Shown in pieces: positions 54,041-63,239 of a stretch of DNA of 64,000 bases (positions are counted from its first letter, which is position 1; every line of letters starts with the position of its first letter). Both the position numbers and the translations under genes were made by a program. The notes beneath the pieces were generated by a model. The model was given only the letters and a program-made list of their open reading frames with translations, did not search any database and had not been told where the DNA came from. The stretch spans positions 62,001 to 126,000 of the forward strand of contig NZ_QLME01000004.1 in assembly GCF_003259895.1 (NCBI RefSeq). The letters run 5' to 3'. Origin of the DNA: Halanaerobium saccharolyticum (GTDB lineage Bacteria > Bacillota > Halanaerobiia > Halanaerobiales > Halanaerobiaceae).

Positions 54041-54817
54041 TTAATTCATATCATATGCTTTAACCCACATTACTGCACCAATTTCATGATCTTTACCTTC
54101 AATCTTTTCACCTTCCAGCAAAGCTGCAAAACCCCACCAACCAGATTTAGGTATGGAATAAGAAAAAACTCCATTTTTGTCTGTTTTTACAACCTGAGTG
54201 TAGAATGAATCAGCAGGAACTTTAATTCCAGCACCATTTAAACCGCTAAAAGATCCAGCATTAAGGTATTCAACCTCCACTTCTGCATAAGGAACAGCTT
54301 CTCCATCTTTTTTAACAATAGCTCTAAAGTTATTACCTGTCCACAAACCATAGGGCCTAGCTAAGGGTACAATCTCTGCTTTTTGACCAATTTCTCGATC
54401 CCAGTCACTGGGCATTCCCATTTTATTAACTACGACTTTTGTATATTGAGTTATGTATGCATCTTCTCCAGACTCATAATAGGGAGCCGGTTCTAAATAA
54501 AATAGATAATCACCTGGAGCTTTAGTTTGATAAGTAGTTTTCCAGGATTGAGAACCAAAGTATTCAAATGAGACTAATTCAGAAGTTAAATCTGTTTCTC
54601 TTCCTTTATTGATCACAGCAAATTTTTGAGGCTTATCCATTTTCATAGTGTGAGAAGCCTCCATAGGGTGAGTAAAAATCAACTGCAGTCCAATTTCTTC
54701 TTCCTCCCCCTTACTAATTGTCTCATCAGTAGGTAGAACAAGCTGAAAATGAGCTGAAACACTCAGGGTTATAGCTAAAACAAAAATTATTAAAAATAAA
54801 ACTGATTTTTTAAACAT
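54041..54817 (-). CDS. nikK: DUF4198 (NikK-type) extracytoplasmic metal-uptake protein
   Basis: About 258 residues. A signal peptide ([20 protein letters not shown]) without lipobox Cys, then [20 protein letters not shown] and a carboxypeptidase-regulatory-like beta domain near the C-terminus with VEYLNAG and [22 protein letters not shown]4198 proteins accompany NikMLQO-type nickel transporters (NikK). It is 99 bases upstream of cbiM in the same direction. The first mature residue, His, and other His residues may hand over metal. Confidence 0.82.
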   Translation of the reverse strand: MFKKSVLFLIIFVLAITLSVSAHFQLVLPTDETISKGEEEEIGLQLIFTHPMEASHTMKMDKPQKFAVINKGRETDLTSELVSFEYFGSQSWKTTYQTKAPGDYLFYLEPAPYYESGEDAYITQYTKVVVNKMGMPSDWDREIGQKAEIVPLARPYGLWTGNNFRAIVKKDGEAVPYAEVEVEYLNAGSFSGLNGAGIKVPADSFYTQVVKTDKNGVFSYSIPKSGWWGFAALLEGEKIEGKDHEIGAVMWVKAYDMN

Positions 54818-54869
54818 TAAAATCATCCTTTTCTATTAGTGTTTTTTAAAAATTCTTTAAGCTTTTATT

Positions 54870-55658
54870 TTAAGCTGTGTTAGATTTCAAATGATGGTCA
54901 GGTAAATAAATAATACTTAACTGGCCTGTTTCCGTGTCTTTTCGAACCCTGGCCTCTATTTGATATACTTCTTTCAATAATTCTTCACTTATAACCTGAC
55001 CAGGATTTCCTTCAGCAACTATTTTCCCTTCTTTCATCACATAAATTCTATCACAATAACTAACTGCCAGATTTAAATCATGAATAGCAGCTAAAACCTC
55101 CATATCTAAGGACTTAATCAAATCCAAAATTTCTAACTTATATCTAATATCAAGATGATTTGTAGGTTCGTCAAGAACTAAGAAATCAGTTCTTTGAGCA
55201 AGTGCTCTGGCCAACAACACACGTTGTTTTTCACCACCAGAAAGGGTAGAAAAACTTCGTTTAGCATATTCTAGCATATTCACCTTTTCCAGAGAATCAT
55301 AAATCACTTGATAATCATTAATATTTTCAAATTCAAACATAGATTTATGAGGTGCACGTCCCATCATCACTATTTCTTCAACTCTAAAATCAAAGCTGAA
55401 ATTATTAAACTGTTTTACAACTGCCATTTTTTTGGCTGTTACTTTTAAGGGTTGTCGGGCTAAGTTGTCTTCGTCAAGATAAATTAAACCAGTATCTGCT
55501 TTTAAAACTCTATAGATATTCTTGAGCAAAGTGCTTTTTCCACTTCCATTAGGACCAATCAAGCCAACAAATTCACCTTGAGCAACATTAATATTTATAT
55601 CTTCTAAAATATTTCTGCCGCCTAATTCAATTGAAACATTATTTGTTTTTAATCTCAA
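54870..55658 (-). CDS. btuD: ABC transporter ATPase (BtuD/FecE type)
   Basis: About 262 residues. Walker A is GPNGSGKST, the Q-loop VKQFNNF, the signature LSGGEKQRVLLARAL, Walker B FLVLDEPTNHLD and the H-loop AAIHDLN. It energises the FecCD-type permease. The context suggests corrinoid import, although haem and siderophore systems look the same. I chose the TTG at 55658 after GGGGGGA, next to the permease stop; an ATG at 55679 is the alternative. Confidence 0.88.
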   Translation of the reverse strand: MRLKTNNVSIELGGRNILEDININVAQGEFVGLIGPNGSGKSTLLKNIYRVLKADTGLIYLDEDNLARQPLKVTAKKMAVVKQFNNFSFDFRVEEIVMMGRAPHKSMFEFENINDYQVIYDSLEKVNMLEYAKRSFSTLSGGEKQRVLLARALAQRTDFLVLDEPTNHLDIRYKLEILDLIKSLDMEVLAAIHDLNLAVSYCDRIYVMKEGKIVAEGNPGQVISEELLKEVYQIEARVRKDTETGQLSIIYLPDHHLKSNTA

Positions 55659-55659
55659 A

Positions 55660-56775
55660 TCAATTCCCCCCAAACCCATATGTTTTTCGAATCAGGATCC
55701 AGATAAAAAATGGCGCTCCCAGGAGAGATGTTATAATTCCAATTGGCATTTCTGTCCCCTGCAGTAAGGAACGGGCCAGAACATCAGTCCAGATTAAAAA
55801 TATAGCACCTGTTAACCCACTAAAAACAATTAATTTTTTGTGATCAGTTCCTACTACTGCTCTTACAATATGAGGAATTATTAAGCCAACAAAACCAATT
55901 GTTCCAGCCACATAAACTACCATCCCCGTCATCAGAGCAGTAATAACAATGTAAATTTTTCTATAAAAGTTCAAATCGCTTCCAAGAGTTATTGCACTCT
56001 CATCTCCAAGCAGCATCATATTTAAATTACGGAACTGAGATAAAAAATATAATCCTCCGGCTATTAAGATAACAGCAGGCAATAATATATTATCCCAGGT
56101 AGCAGAAACAAGACTACCCATTAACCAGAAAGTTAACGTTCTCATTCCCTGAGCATCGTTGGCAATAAATATTATAAAGCTGCTAAAAGCAGAGCAGAGA
56201 GCACTAACTGCCATTCCAGATAAAAGCAATTTTATCGAAGAGGACTTAGCTCCGATATTTGCAATACTATAAACTACAAGTGAAGATATTAAAGCTCCTA
56301 AAAAAGCAGATAGCCCAATAAAATGAGGGCCAAAAACACTTCCGACTCCAATCATTATAGCAAATGTCGCTCCCAGTGATGCTCCAGAAGAAACCCCAAG
56401 CGTATAAGGGTTAGCAAGAGGGTTTTTTACCATAGCTTGCATTACAACTCCAATAACCGAAAGTCCCATTCCAATAACAGCTGCCATTATTACCCTGGGA
56501 AATCTGATTCCCCAGATAATATCATTACTAATACCAGAGCTCAGCGAAATATTACTTTTTATAAATAATTTAAAGATATTGTGATAGATTACTCTAAAAG
56601 TTTCAAAAACAGTAATATCTACCGGTCCGAATAATAAAGATAATATCATTGAAATTAATAAAAGAACTGTCAAAATAAATATACCAGCAAACAAAACTTT
56701 TTTTTCTTTAATAAGCTTCTTTTTAAATTTTATTTGATCATTTCTTTTTTTAGTTATCAATTCTCCGGCTTCCAA
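55660..56775 (-). CDS. btuC: ABC transporter permease (BtuC/FecCD type)
   Basis: About 371 residues, ten membrane segments. FecCD marks: FPRVIMAAVIGMGLSVIGVVMQA near 95, NPLANPYTLGVSSGASLGA near 118 and VAGTIGFVGLIIPHIVRAVVG near 305. It moves corrinoid (or a similar chelate) across the inner membrane. The basic N-terminal tail is longer than usual. TTG start at 56775, eight bases after AAGG. Confidence 0.9.
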   Translation of the reverse strand: MEAGELITKKRNDQIKFKKKLIKEKKVLFAGIFILTVLLLISMILSLLFGPVDITVFETFRVIYHNIFKLFIKSNISLSSGISNDIIWGIRFPRVIMAAVIGMGLSVIGVVMQAMVKNPLANPYTLGVSSGASLGATFAIMIGVGSVFGPHFIGLSAFLGALISSLVVYSIANIGAKSSSIKLLLSGMAVSALCSAFSSFIIFIANDAQGMRTLTFWLMGSLVSATWDNILLPAVILIAGGLYFLSQFRNLNMMLLGDESAITLGSDLNFYRKIYIVITALMTGMVVYVAGTIGFVGLIIPHIVRAVVGTDHKKLIVFSGLTGAIFLIWTDVLARSLLQGTEMPIGIITSLLGAPFFIWILIRKTYGFGGN

Positions 56776-56852
56776 AAATATCACCTTTTTCTATCATTAA
56801 TTAAGAAATTATTTTCTGTGAACTACAATAGTAGAAATGTCTACCAAAAATT

Positions 56853-57815
56853 TTATCTAAATAATTCAGGATAAAAAGCTTCGGCAAATCTTTCGATCCC
56901 ATTGATTGTTCTAACTCCTCCAGCATAAGTTTCTGCAAGTGGTGTATAAACAATTCTGTTATTCTTAATTGCTTTTACATTTTGTAAAGCACTATTATTC
57001 TTTAACGATTCAGCTGTTTTGTTTGCATTATCCTGCTCAAGATAGTAAATCAGAATAATAATGTCAGGGTTTTTTGCAATTATATTTTCTGGACTGAAAG
57101 TTCCACTTTTTTTCGCCAGATTAATACCACCGGCTTTTTCAACCATCTCGTTAACAAGTGAATCTCTACCATAACTGCGATATTTATTATTGCCAGCACC
57201 TTCTAGAATAAGAACTTTTACTGTTTTTTTTGCTTCAGTCTTTTTTTGAATAATCTCTATTCTATCTTTCATAGAATTAATAAGTTCAGCTGCTCTTGCT
57301 TCAATGTTAAATATTTTTCCGATATCTGAAATATCCTTATAGATATTATCTATTCCCCGATTTTTTATTACTCCTGAATTTCTCTGAATAAAGGTTTTTA
57401 CCCCTCTGCTGTTCCAGCTTTCTACAGTACCTAGATTTTTGGGTGAAAAGACACTATTCCAGCCCATAATTAAATCTGCCTCTTTTGCTATTACAACTTC
57501 TTTAGCCGGATATCTATCTGAAAGCACTGGAATCTTTTCGTACTTCTCTTTCAGTTCTGCTGAAATCGGATTATCAAGCCAGGCAGTTCCAACCATAAAA
57601 TCTTCTAAGCCCAGTCTTAATAGAAGTTCAGTTGGAGGCTGATTTGTAGTTATGACCCGTTCCGGTTTTTTTTCAAAAGTGATTTTATATTCATCTCCAG
57701 CCGTATTATAATTTTTAACTGTAACTGGATAATGATCTTTGGCAAGGGCATAAGCTCCCAGAAGACTAACTAAGATTATAAAACAAAATAAGATTGTAAT
57801 AATTTTCTTCTTCAT
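56853..57815 (-). CDS. btuF: ABC substrate-binding protein (BtuF type)
   Basis: 320 residues. A signal peptide (KKKIITILFCFIILVSLLGAYALA) lacks a lipobox Cys, so the protein should be free in a periplasm. Cluster B binding-protein marks are PERVITTNQPPTELLLRLG near 55, EADLIMGWNS and FSPENIIAKNPDIIILIYY near 245. It delivers corrinoid or another chelate to BtuCD. GGGAGG precedes the ATG; the order F-C-D is the usual one. Confidence 0.87.
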   Translation of the reverse strand: MKKKIITILFCFIILVSLLGAYALAKDHYPVTVKNYNTAGDEYKITFEKKPERVITTNQPPTELLLRLGLEDFMVGTAWLDNPISAELKEKYEKIPVLSDRYPAKEVVIAKEADLIMGWNSVFSPKNLGTVESWNSRGVKTFIQRNSGVIKNRGIDNIYKDISDIGKIFNIEARAAELINSMKDRIEIIQKKTEAKKTVKVLILEGAGNNKYRSYGRDSLVNEMVEKAGGINLAKKSGTFSPENIIAKNPDIIILIYYLEQDNANKTAESLKNNSALQNVKAIKNNRIVYTPLAETYAGGVRTINGIERFAEAFYPELFR

Positions 57816-57874
57816 CTCTATTCCTCCCTGTCTGACTACCGTTGCATCAAATTTAATTTTTTTAAAATAATAAT

Positions 57875-59401
57875 TTATTCAACTAGAGCAGTAACTTTAT
57901 CTATGTAAAATTTTTGAACTCGGGCATACTCTCCGAGCCCCTGAAGCTGGATTTCAACTTCAAAACCTTCTGCTTCCAACCTTTTTTTCCAGCTATCTTC
58001 TTCCTCTCCTGCCATATCATTTTGCGCATGATCACCAGCTACCAGCATCAGAGGTGCCAGTTTTATTTTCTTATAATCTTTTTCTTTTAACTTTTTAATA
58101 ACCTGTTCCAGCTCCGGATAACCTTCTACAGTCCCCACATAATAATTATCCAATCCTTTATCTTTGAGAACATAATCAAAAGCAGAATACACAGAATTAG
58201 CTGCATGCTGACTTCCATGACCCATTAAAACAATAGCTTGTTTTTCTGATTCAGCTTTAATTTCCTGTGAAATAATGTCTGCAAGCTCAAAATAATCTTC
58301 AGTTTTAGTTAAAAGGGCCTGACCTACTTTTAAAACTCTAAATTTATTTTTAAACTTTTTAACAGCTTTAATCAAATCATGATATTCACTACCATTAATA
58401 ATATGTAAAGGCTGAACAATGACCTGCTGATAACCTTCCTCATATAATCTTTTTAAAGCTTCTTCCGGATTATCAATAAAAATTTTATCCCTTTGTTTTA
58501 ATTTTTCAATAATCATTCCGGAAGTAAAAGCTCTTTTTAAGTCATAATCCGGATTGTTTTTTGCAATTTCTGCTTCACAGGCTGCAATTGTTTTCTTTCT
58601 GGTCTCAGGATAACTGGTTCCAAAACTAACCACTAAAATTGCTTTTTTCTCTTCCTGAGATTTTCTAAACTGATGTGAAAATTTTTGGTCATATAATTTT
58701 GATTTTTGATAATCACTATCCAGAAAATCTCCGACTAATATTAGAGCTGTTTTTTTAATTCCTGCTTTTTTGACTTCGGCTGCTATTTCTCCCAGAGTAG
58801 ATCTAATTACTTTTTCTTCCGGCCAGGAGGCTTTAGATACTACTGCAGCCGGTGTGGCAAGTGGGTACTCTTCTGTCAGATTATTAACAACCTCATCGAT
58901 CATCTGCACACTCAAAAAGATAGCCATTGAAGCCTGATGCTGAGCTAAACTCTGTAGTTTTTCTTTTTCAGGTACTGCAGTTCTTCCGGCCTGCCTGCTT
59001 AAAATTACAGTCTGAGAAACATCCGGCAGAGTATATTCTGCAGCTAAAGCTGCTGCCGCTGCCAGAAATGAACTAACTCCTGGAATTATCTCATATGCTA
59101 TCTCATTTTCCTCCAGTAAATCAATCTGTTCCTTTATTGCGCCATAAATTGATGGATCTCCGGTATGAATTCTGGCTACATTTTTATCTTCTGCTGCAGC
59201 CTGCTTAATTATTTTTATTACCTGATCCAGATTTAAATTAGCACTATTGTAAACTTTAGCAGATTTATTATATTTTAAGACTTCTTTATTGACCAGGGAT
59301 CCCGCAAAAATTATAATCTCCGAGGCTTCAATTGCTTTTTTACCTTTAATAGTTAATAGTTCCGGATCACCCGCACCGGCCCCAATTATATATACTTTCA
59401 T
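57875..59401 (-). CDS. cbiF-cbiK: CbiF-CbiK fusion: cobalt-precorrin-4 methyltransferase and anaerobic cobaltochelatase
   Basis: 508 residues in one frame. Residues 1-245 are a CbiF/CobM methyltransferase: VYIIGAGAGDPELLTIKGKKAI, FAGSLVNKEVL, RIHTGDPSIYGAIKEQ and YEIIPGVSSFLAAAAAL. After a short linker (FRKSQEEKK) residues 255-508 are a CbiK chelatase: ILVVSFGTSYPETRKKTI, QPLHIINGSEYH, and the catalytic histidines in VLMGHGSQHAANSVY and LMLVAGDHAQNDM. It would insert Co2+ into sirohydrochlorin and methylate C11 at a later step. The fusion of these two non-consecutive steps is unusual. Confidence 0.92.
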   Translation of the reverse strand: MKVYIIGAGAGDPELLTIKGKKAIEASEIIIFAGSLVNKEVLKYNKSAKVYNSANLNLDQVIKIIKQAAAEDKNVARIHTGDPSIYGAIKEQIDLLEENEIAYEIIPGVSSFLAAAAALAAEYTLPDVSQTVILSRQAGRTAVPEKEKLQSLAQHQASMAIFLSVQMIDEVVNNLTEEYPLATPAAVVSKASWPEEKVIRSTLGEIAAEVKKAGIKKTALILVGDFLDSDYQKSKLYDQKFSHQFRKSQEEKKAILVVSFGTSYPETRKKTIAACEAEIAKNNPDYDLKRAFTSGMIIEKLKQRDKIFIDNPEEALKRLYEEGYQQVIVQPLHIINGSEYHDLIKAVKKFKNKFRVLKVGQALLTKTEDYFELADIISQEIKAESEKQAIVLMGHGSQHAANSVYSAFDYVLKDKGLDNYYVGTVEGYPELEQVIKKLKEKDYKKIKLAPLMLVAGDHAQNDMAGEEEDSWKKRLEAEGFEVEIQLQGLGEYARVQKFYIDKVTALVE

Positions 59402-60112
59402 TTAAATCCCCTTTCTTTTTACAATCATTAGTGTCAGGTATTCAATTTTCTTATTTTTAAAAACTTCTATGTTTTCGGTATAAAATTCATCTTCAAAACC
59501 ACATTTGCTTGCAATAAGTACATTTTCCTTTAATCCCAATTTTTCCAGAACAGAGTAGGCTATCTCAAAATTACGGCTCAACTTTAAAATAACCACTGTT
59601 TCAAATAAATTAAAGACCTTTTCTATATGTTCTTCATTTTTTAACTCCGATAAGATAGCTGTATTTTCTTTCCCCTCTGCTAAAGGTAAATTATAGCTGG
59701 AAGTAGCAGCGGCAATAGAATTAATTCCCGGCACTGTTTCTATGTTAATTGAATTATCCCATTCTTTTATTTTTTTCAGCATGTAAGCATAAGTACTGTA
59801 CAAAAAGGGATCGCCAATGGTTACAAAAGCTACCGTTTTACCTGCTTCTAATAATTGATATATTTTTTGAGCAGCAGCAGAGCGTGATTGTTCTAACTCC
59901 TGCTTGTTTTTAGACATCTTAAATCTTAGTTTAATAACTCTATCTTTTAGATCGATCAGATTTGAAATAATCTCCAATGCTTTGCTGGAGTCACTTTTAG
60001 TTGACAGTGGGGTACAGACATAATCAACCTCTTTTAAAATTTCTACTGCTTTTAAAGTAACTAAACCCGGTTCACCAACTCCAACTCCAATTCCATATAA
60101 TTTTTTGGCCAA
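59402..60112 (-). CDS. cbiL: Cobalt-factor II / precorrin-2 C20-methyltransferase
   Basis: 236 residues. LYGIGVGVGEPGLVTLKAVEIL, the long FVTIGDPFLYSTYAYML and VPGINSIAAATSSYNLPLAEG are CbiL/CobI marks. It methylates C20 of cobalt-factor II, the first step after cobalt insertion. TTG start seven bases after GGAGG. Its stop codon touches the start of the cbiF-cbiK fusion (TAAATG). Confidence 0.94.
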   Translation of the reverse strand: MAKKLYGIGVGVGEPGLVTLKAVEILKEVDYVCTPLSTKSDSSKALEIISNLIDLKDRVIKLRFKMSKNKQELEQSRSAAAQKIYQLLEAGKTVAFVTIGDPFLYSTYAYMLKKIKEWDNSINIETVPGINSIAAATSSYNLPLAEGKENTAILSELKNEEHIEKVFNLFETVVILKLSRNFEIAYSVLEKLGLKENVLIASKCGFEDEFYTENIEVFKNKKIEYLTLMIVKRKGI

Positions 60113-60149
60113 ATTGCAACCTCCATTCAGTTAGCTATTTCTATTAAGT

Positions 60150-60740
60150 TTAGCTGTTTTTTACTGCACTAATAATATAAACTGGGGTTAAAGCTCTAAA
60201 CATCTGATAGTTACTAATATTTTTAGTTCTGGTTACAGCAATATTAACAATATCCAGCTGATAGTTCAATTTTTCCAGCTCCTGCACAGCCGTTGTCAGG
60301 GTATTAATTGTAACAGCAGTTAAAACAATTCTACCAGCGCCTTTTAATTTTTGATCAACAGCCGCAAGAATTGCAGCCAGTTGACCACCACTACCGCCAA
60401 TAAAAACTCTGTCAGCTTCCGGCAAATCAGAAATTCCCACTGGAGCTTCCGTCTCTATTACTTCAATATTATTTAATTTAAACTTTTTAACATTTCTCTT
60501 GATTAAGTTAAGGGCCTTCTTTTTTCTTTCCAGTGCATAAACTGTTCCCTTCTCCAGGGCCAGGGCCATTTCAATCGAAACACTTCCGCTCCCAGCTCCA
60601 ATATCATATACAGTCTGATCTTTTTTAAGTCTTAACTTTGAAATGATCACTGCTCTTACTTCTTCTTTTGTCATCGGCACTTCATCTCTGATAAAATAAC
60701 CATCAGGAATTCCGGGCGTATTAGCTTCCCATTCTCTCAT
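60150..60740 (-). CDS. cbiT: Cobalt-precorrin-6B C15-methyltransferase (decarboxylating)
   Basis: About 196 residues, a Rossmann-fold SAM methyltransferase: VYDIGAGSGSVSIEMALAL (motif I), YALERKKKALNLIKRN (motif II) and ADRVFIGGSGGQLAAIL. IPDGYFIRDEVPMTKEEVRAV is the CbiT start. It methylates C15 and decarboxylates the C12 side chain. ATG 60740 follows GAGG by eight bases. It overlaps cbiE by 20 bases. Confidence 0.94.
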   Translation of the reverse strand: MREWEANTPGIPDGYFIRDEVPMTKEEVRAVIISKLRLKKDQTVYDIGAGSGSVSIEMALALEKGTVYALERKKKALNLIKRNVKKFKLNNIEVIETEAPVGISDLPEADRVFIGGSGGQLAAILAAVDQKLKGAGRIVLTAVTINTLTTAVQELEKLNYQLDIVNIAVTRTKNISNYQMFRALTPVYIISAVKNS

Positions 60741-61398
60741 CAAGATCACCTCTCTGCTTAAAATTAATTTTTCCTCTGTCCAGGATAATCATCACTGTCA
60801 GTTTCGAAAATGAAAGTTTTTTTATTTCTGCTGCCCTGCCAACAGTAATCTTTTCATCTGGATAAGAAAGATTTTCGAAAACACAGACTGTTTTATCTTC
60901 AACTTTATTTTTTAATAAATACTCCGCAATTTTTGCAGGAGGAAATTTATTATCAGTAAAAAATCCAACCTTAACTTCTTTTTTTAAGAGAGCAAGCAGT
61001 TCCTCTTTATTGTCTTTACCATGGAGACTGGTGATGCGCATGTCATTCCAGCTAATTTGAATTCTAGAAGCTGCCAGTTGTAAAGAACTGATCCCGGGAA
61101 TAATCTCTAAAATATCAACCTCAATTTCCCGTTTTAAATAATTAAGTAAACTATATAAACCGGGATCCCCGGAAACTAAAACAGCAATTTTCTGCTGTTG
61201 ATAATTATCCAGAATATAGTTTTTAATTTTAGACAGAGGTAAGGTTATTTTAATTTTTTTAGCCTTCTCTTCAGCAAAAGTCTCTAAAGCTCTGCTGCCC
61301 CCAATTAGTACATCCATTTTTTCGATAATTTTTTCTGTTTTATTCAACAAATAATCTCTGCTTCCCGGCCCAATTCCCAGCACATAAACTTTATTCAA
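60721..61398 (-). CDS. cbiE: Cobalt-precorrin-7 C5-methyltransferase
   Basis: About 225 residues. KVYVLGIGPGSRDYLLNKTEKII, LVSGDPGLYSLLNYL and EIIPGISSLQLAASRIQISWNDM are CbiE marks. It methylates C5 and works with CbiT, which in many species is fused to it; here they are separate overlapping genes. I chose the TTG at 61398, nine bases after GGAGG; upstream starts lie inside cbiD. Confidence 0.93.
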   Translation of the reverse strand: MNKVYVLGIGPGSRDYLLNKTEKIIEKMDVLIGGSRALETFAEEKAKKIKITLPLSKIKNYILDNYQQQKIAVLVSGDPGLYSLLNYLKREIEVDILEIIPGISSLQLAASRIQISWNDMRITSLHGKDNKEELLALLKKEVKVGFFTDNKFPPAKIAEYLLKNKVEDKTVCVFENLSYPDEKITVGRAAEIKKLSFSKLTVMIILDRGKINFKQRGDLDERMGS

Positions 61399-62521
61399 AA
61401 TCAAAATCCTCCTCTGCTTCTCTAGAGAGAGCGACAATCCCCTGATTTAAGGTGAAAATTACTGACTTACACTTAATCTTCTTTTCTAACTTCGCTTCTA
61501 CTTTGCTGACTACTGCCTCACAAATATTTTGTAGAACCTTCTCCAGCTTATGAGCAAGCAGATATTCAACCGCCTCTTCGGCAGTATTAATTGCAAAAAT
61601 AGCTTCGATCACTTTCTGCTCTGCTCCCGCTAAAGCGGCATGGGCAGCAATAATTTCTCGACGACCATCTGCTAACTTACTGTGGGTATTAAAAATACCA
61701 CCGGCAACCTTGACTATTTTACCAATATGACCGACCATTATAATCTCATCTATTTCGAGTTCATCTACTTTGGCCAGCATAAAACCGACAAAATTGCTCA
61801 TTCTGATAATCTGTTCTTCTTTAAAACCGGCTGCCAGAGCTTCTTTTTTTCCGTAATTACCGAAAACTAAAATTAGTTTTTTATATCCTAAAGCCACAGC
61901 CTGTCTCAATTCTACAGCCAGTGACTCTTTATAGGCTGATTCGGACATCGGTTCTACAATACCACTTGTTCCCAGAATTGAAATTCCACCTTTAATTCCC
62001 AGTTTGGGATTAAAAGTTTTTTTCGCAATTTCCACTCCGGCTGGAGCATAAATAAGAAGCTCCAGAACCTCATTTTCCGGGAAAATATCTCGTACTGCTT
62101 TTTTTATCATCTGACGGGGTACAGGATTAACTGCTGCCTGACCAATATCAAGCTGCAGGCCAGGTTTAGTTATCCGACCAATACCCTCCCCAGCTTTGAG
62201 AATCACTTTGCTTTCAGCCAGAGCTTCATCTATTTTTATCCTTTTTAATTCAACTGTGATTTTTATACCATCTGTCTGATCTGGATCATCACCGGCATCT
62301 TTGACCACTGCCGCCCGGGCCAGATCTTGACTGTAAAAACAATCCTTAACCTCCATTTCGACCTCTATTTCTGCCGGAGTCTCAATCAGAATTTTTTTTA
62401 CAGTTTTCTGCTCTAATAACATTTCTGCTGCTGCCTTTGCAGCCCCGGCCGCCGTAGTTCCAGTAGTATAACCCAACCTGTATTTTTTGCCGCCTTTGCT
62501 GATGTAACGTTCAAAACCCAT
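61391..62521 (-). CDS. cbiD: Cobalt-precorrin-5B C1-methyltransferase
   Basis: 376 residues. KYRLGYTTGTTAAGAAKAAA at the N-terminus, DAGDDPDQTDGIKI near 95, and ISILGTSGIVEPMSESAY near 190 are the CbiD hallmarks. It methylates C1 in the anaerobic pathway. The stop overlaps the cbiE start by 8 bases. Confidence 0.95.
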   Translation of the reverse strand: MGFERYISKGGKKYRLGYTTGTTAAGAAKAAAEMLLEQKTVKKILIETPAEIEVEMEVKDCFYSQDLARAAVVKDAGDDPDQTDGIKITVELKRIKIDEALAESKVILKAGEGIGRITKPGLQLDIGQAAVNPVPRQMIKKAVRDIFPENEVLELLIYAPAGVEIAKKTFNPKLGIKGGISILGTSGIVEPMSESAYKESLAVELRQAVALGYKKLILVFGNYGKKEALAAGFKEEQIIRMSNFVGFMLAKVDELEIDEIIMVGHIGKIVKVAGGIFNTHSKLADGRREIIAAHAALAGAEQKVIEAIFAINTAEEAVEYLLAHKLEKVLQNICEAVVSKVEAKLEKKIKCKSVIFTLNQGIVALSREAEEDFDFE

Positions 62522-62523
62522 AA

Positions 62524-63141
62524 TTAAGCCTCTAAATTATATAGAACAGAGTTAACAATAGAAGCAGCAATAGCACTACCACCTTTGCGGCCTTTTAAAG
62601 AAATATGTGGTATCTCAGTCTGCATTAATTCGGCTTTAGATTCAGCTGCTCCCACAAAACCAACCGGGGTTCCTACAATAAAATCAATTTTTTTACCCTT
62701 TTTACTTAAGTTAATCAATTCAAATAAAGCTGTAGGAGCATTACCAATGGCAAAAATTTTCTTACCTGGTAGATCAATAGCTTTCCGCATGGCCATAATT
62801 GATCTGGTTAAAGAAGTTTTTTCTGCCCTATCCCGGACATCCTGATCAGAGATAAAACATTTAACTTCTCCTCCGTATTCGGCCAATTTTCGCTCATTGA
62901 TTCCCGCTTTAAGCATTGTAACATCAGTTATAATATCTGCACCTTCCCGGATTAAATCACTCATAATTTCTATCGCATCTTGAGAAAATTTAACTTTTGC
63001 AGCCAGTTTAGGCTCAGCTGAAGCATGGATCACCCGTTTAATCGTTTTTAATTCTGAATCAGTGCAATCTAATTTTCCAATTTCCTGATCAATCAATCTC
63101 ATACTTTTTGCTTCAATTTCTCTGGGATTATTATCTTTCAT
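62524..63141 (-). CDS. cbiC: Cobalt-precorrin-8 methylmutase
   Basis: 205 residues. The catalytic His is in IKRVIHASAEPKLAAKVKF near residue 43; VTMLKAGINERKL near 78 and IVGTPVGFVGAAESK near 155 are typical. It moves the methyl group from C11 to C12 to give cobyrinic acid. GGAGG before the ATG; two bases separate it from cbiD. Confidence 0.95.
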   Translation of the reverse strand: MKDNNPREIEAKSMRLIDQEIGKLDCTDSELKTIKRVIHASAEPKLAAKVKFSQDAIEIMSDLIREGADIITDVTMLKAGINERKLAEYGGEVKCFISDQDVRDRAEKTSLTRSIMAMRKAIDLPGKKIFAIGNAPTALFELINLSKKGKKIDFIVGTPVGFVGAAESKAELMQTEIPHISLKGRKGGSAIAASIVNSVLYNLEA

Positions 63142-63239
63142 TATTTCCTCCTTCTCGGTTTATTTTAAATTCTACAAATTTATTCAAAAAATTGAACAGT
63201 ATTTATAATCTTATATATTTTTAAAATAAGCCCTAAAAT

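Noticed and set aside
57816-57874. Cobalamin riboswitch before btuF or between cbi genes
   Set aside because: The gaps inside 35355-64000 are too short and lack the B12-box; any such switch must lie upstream of 64000.
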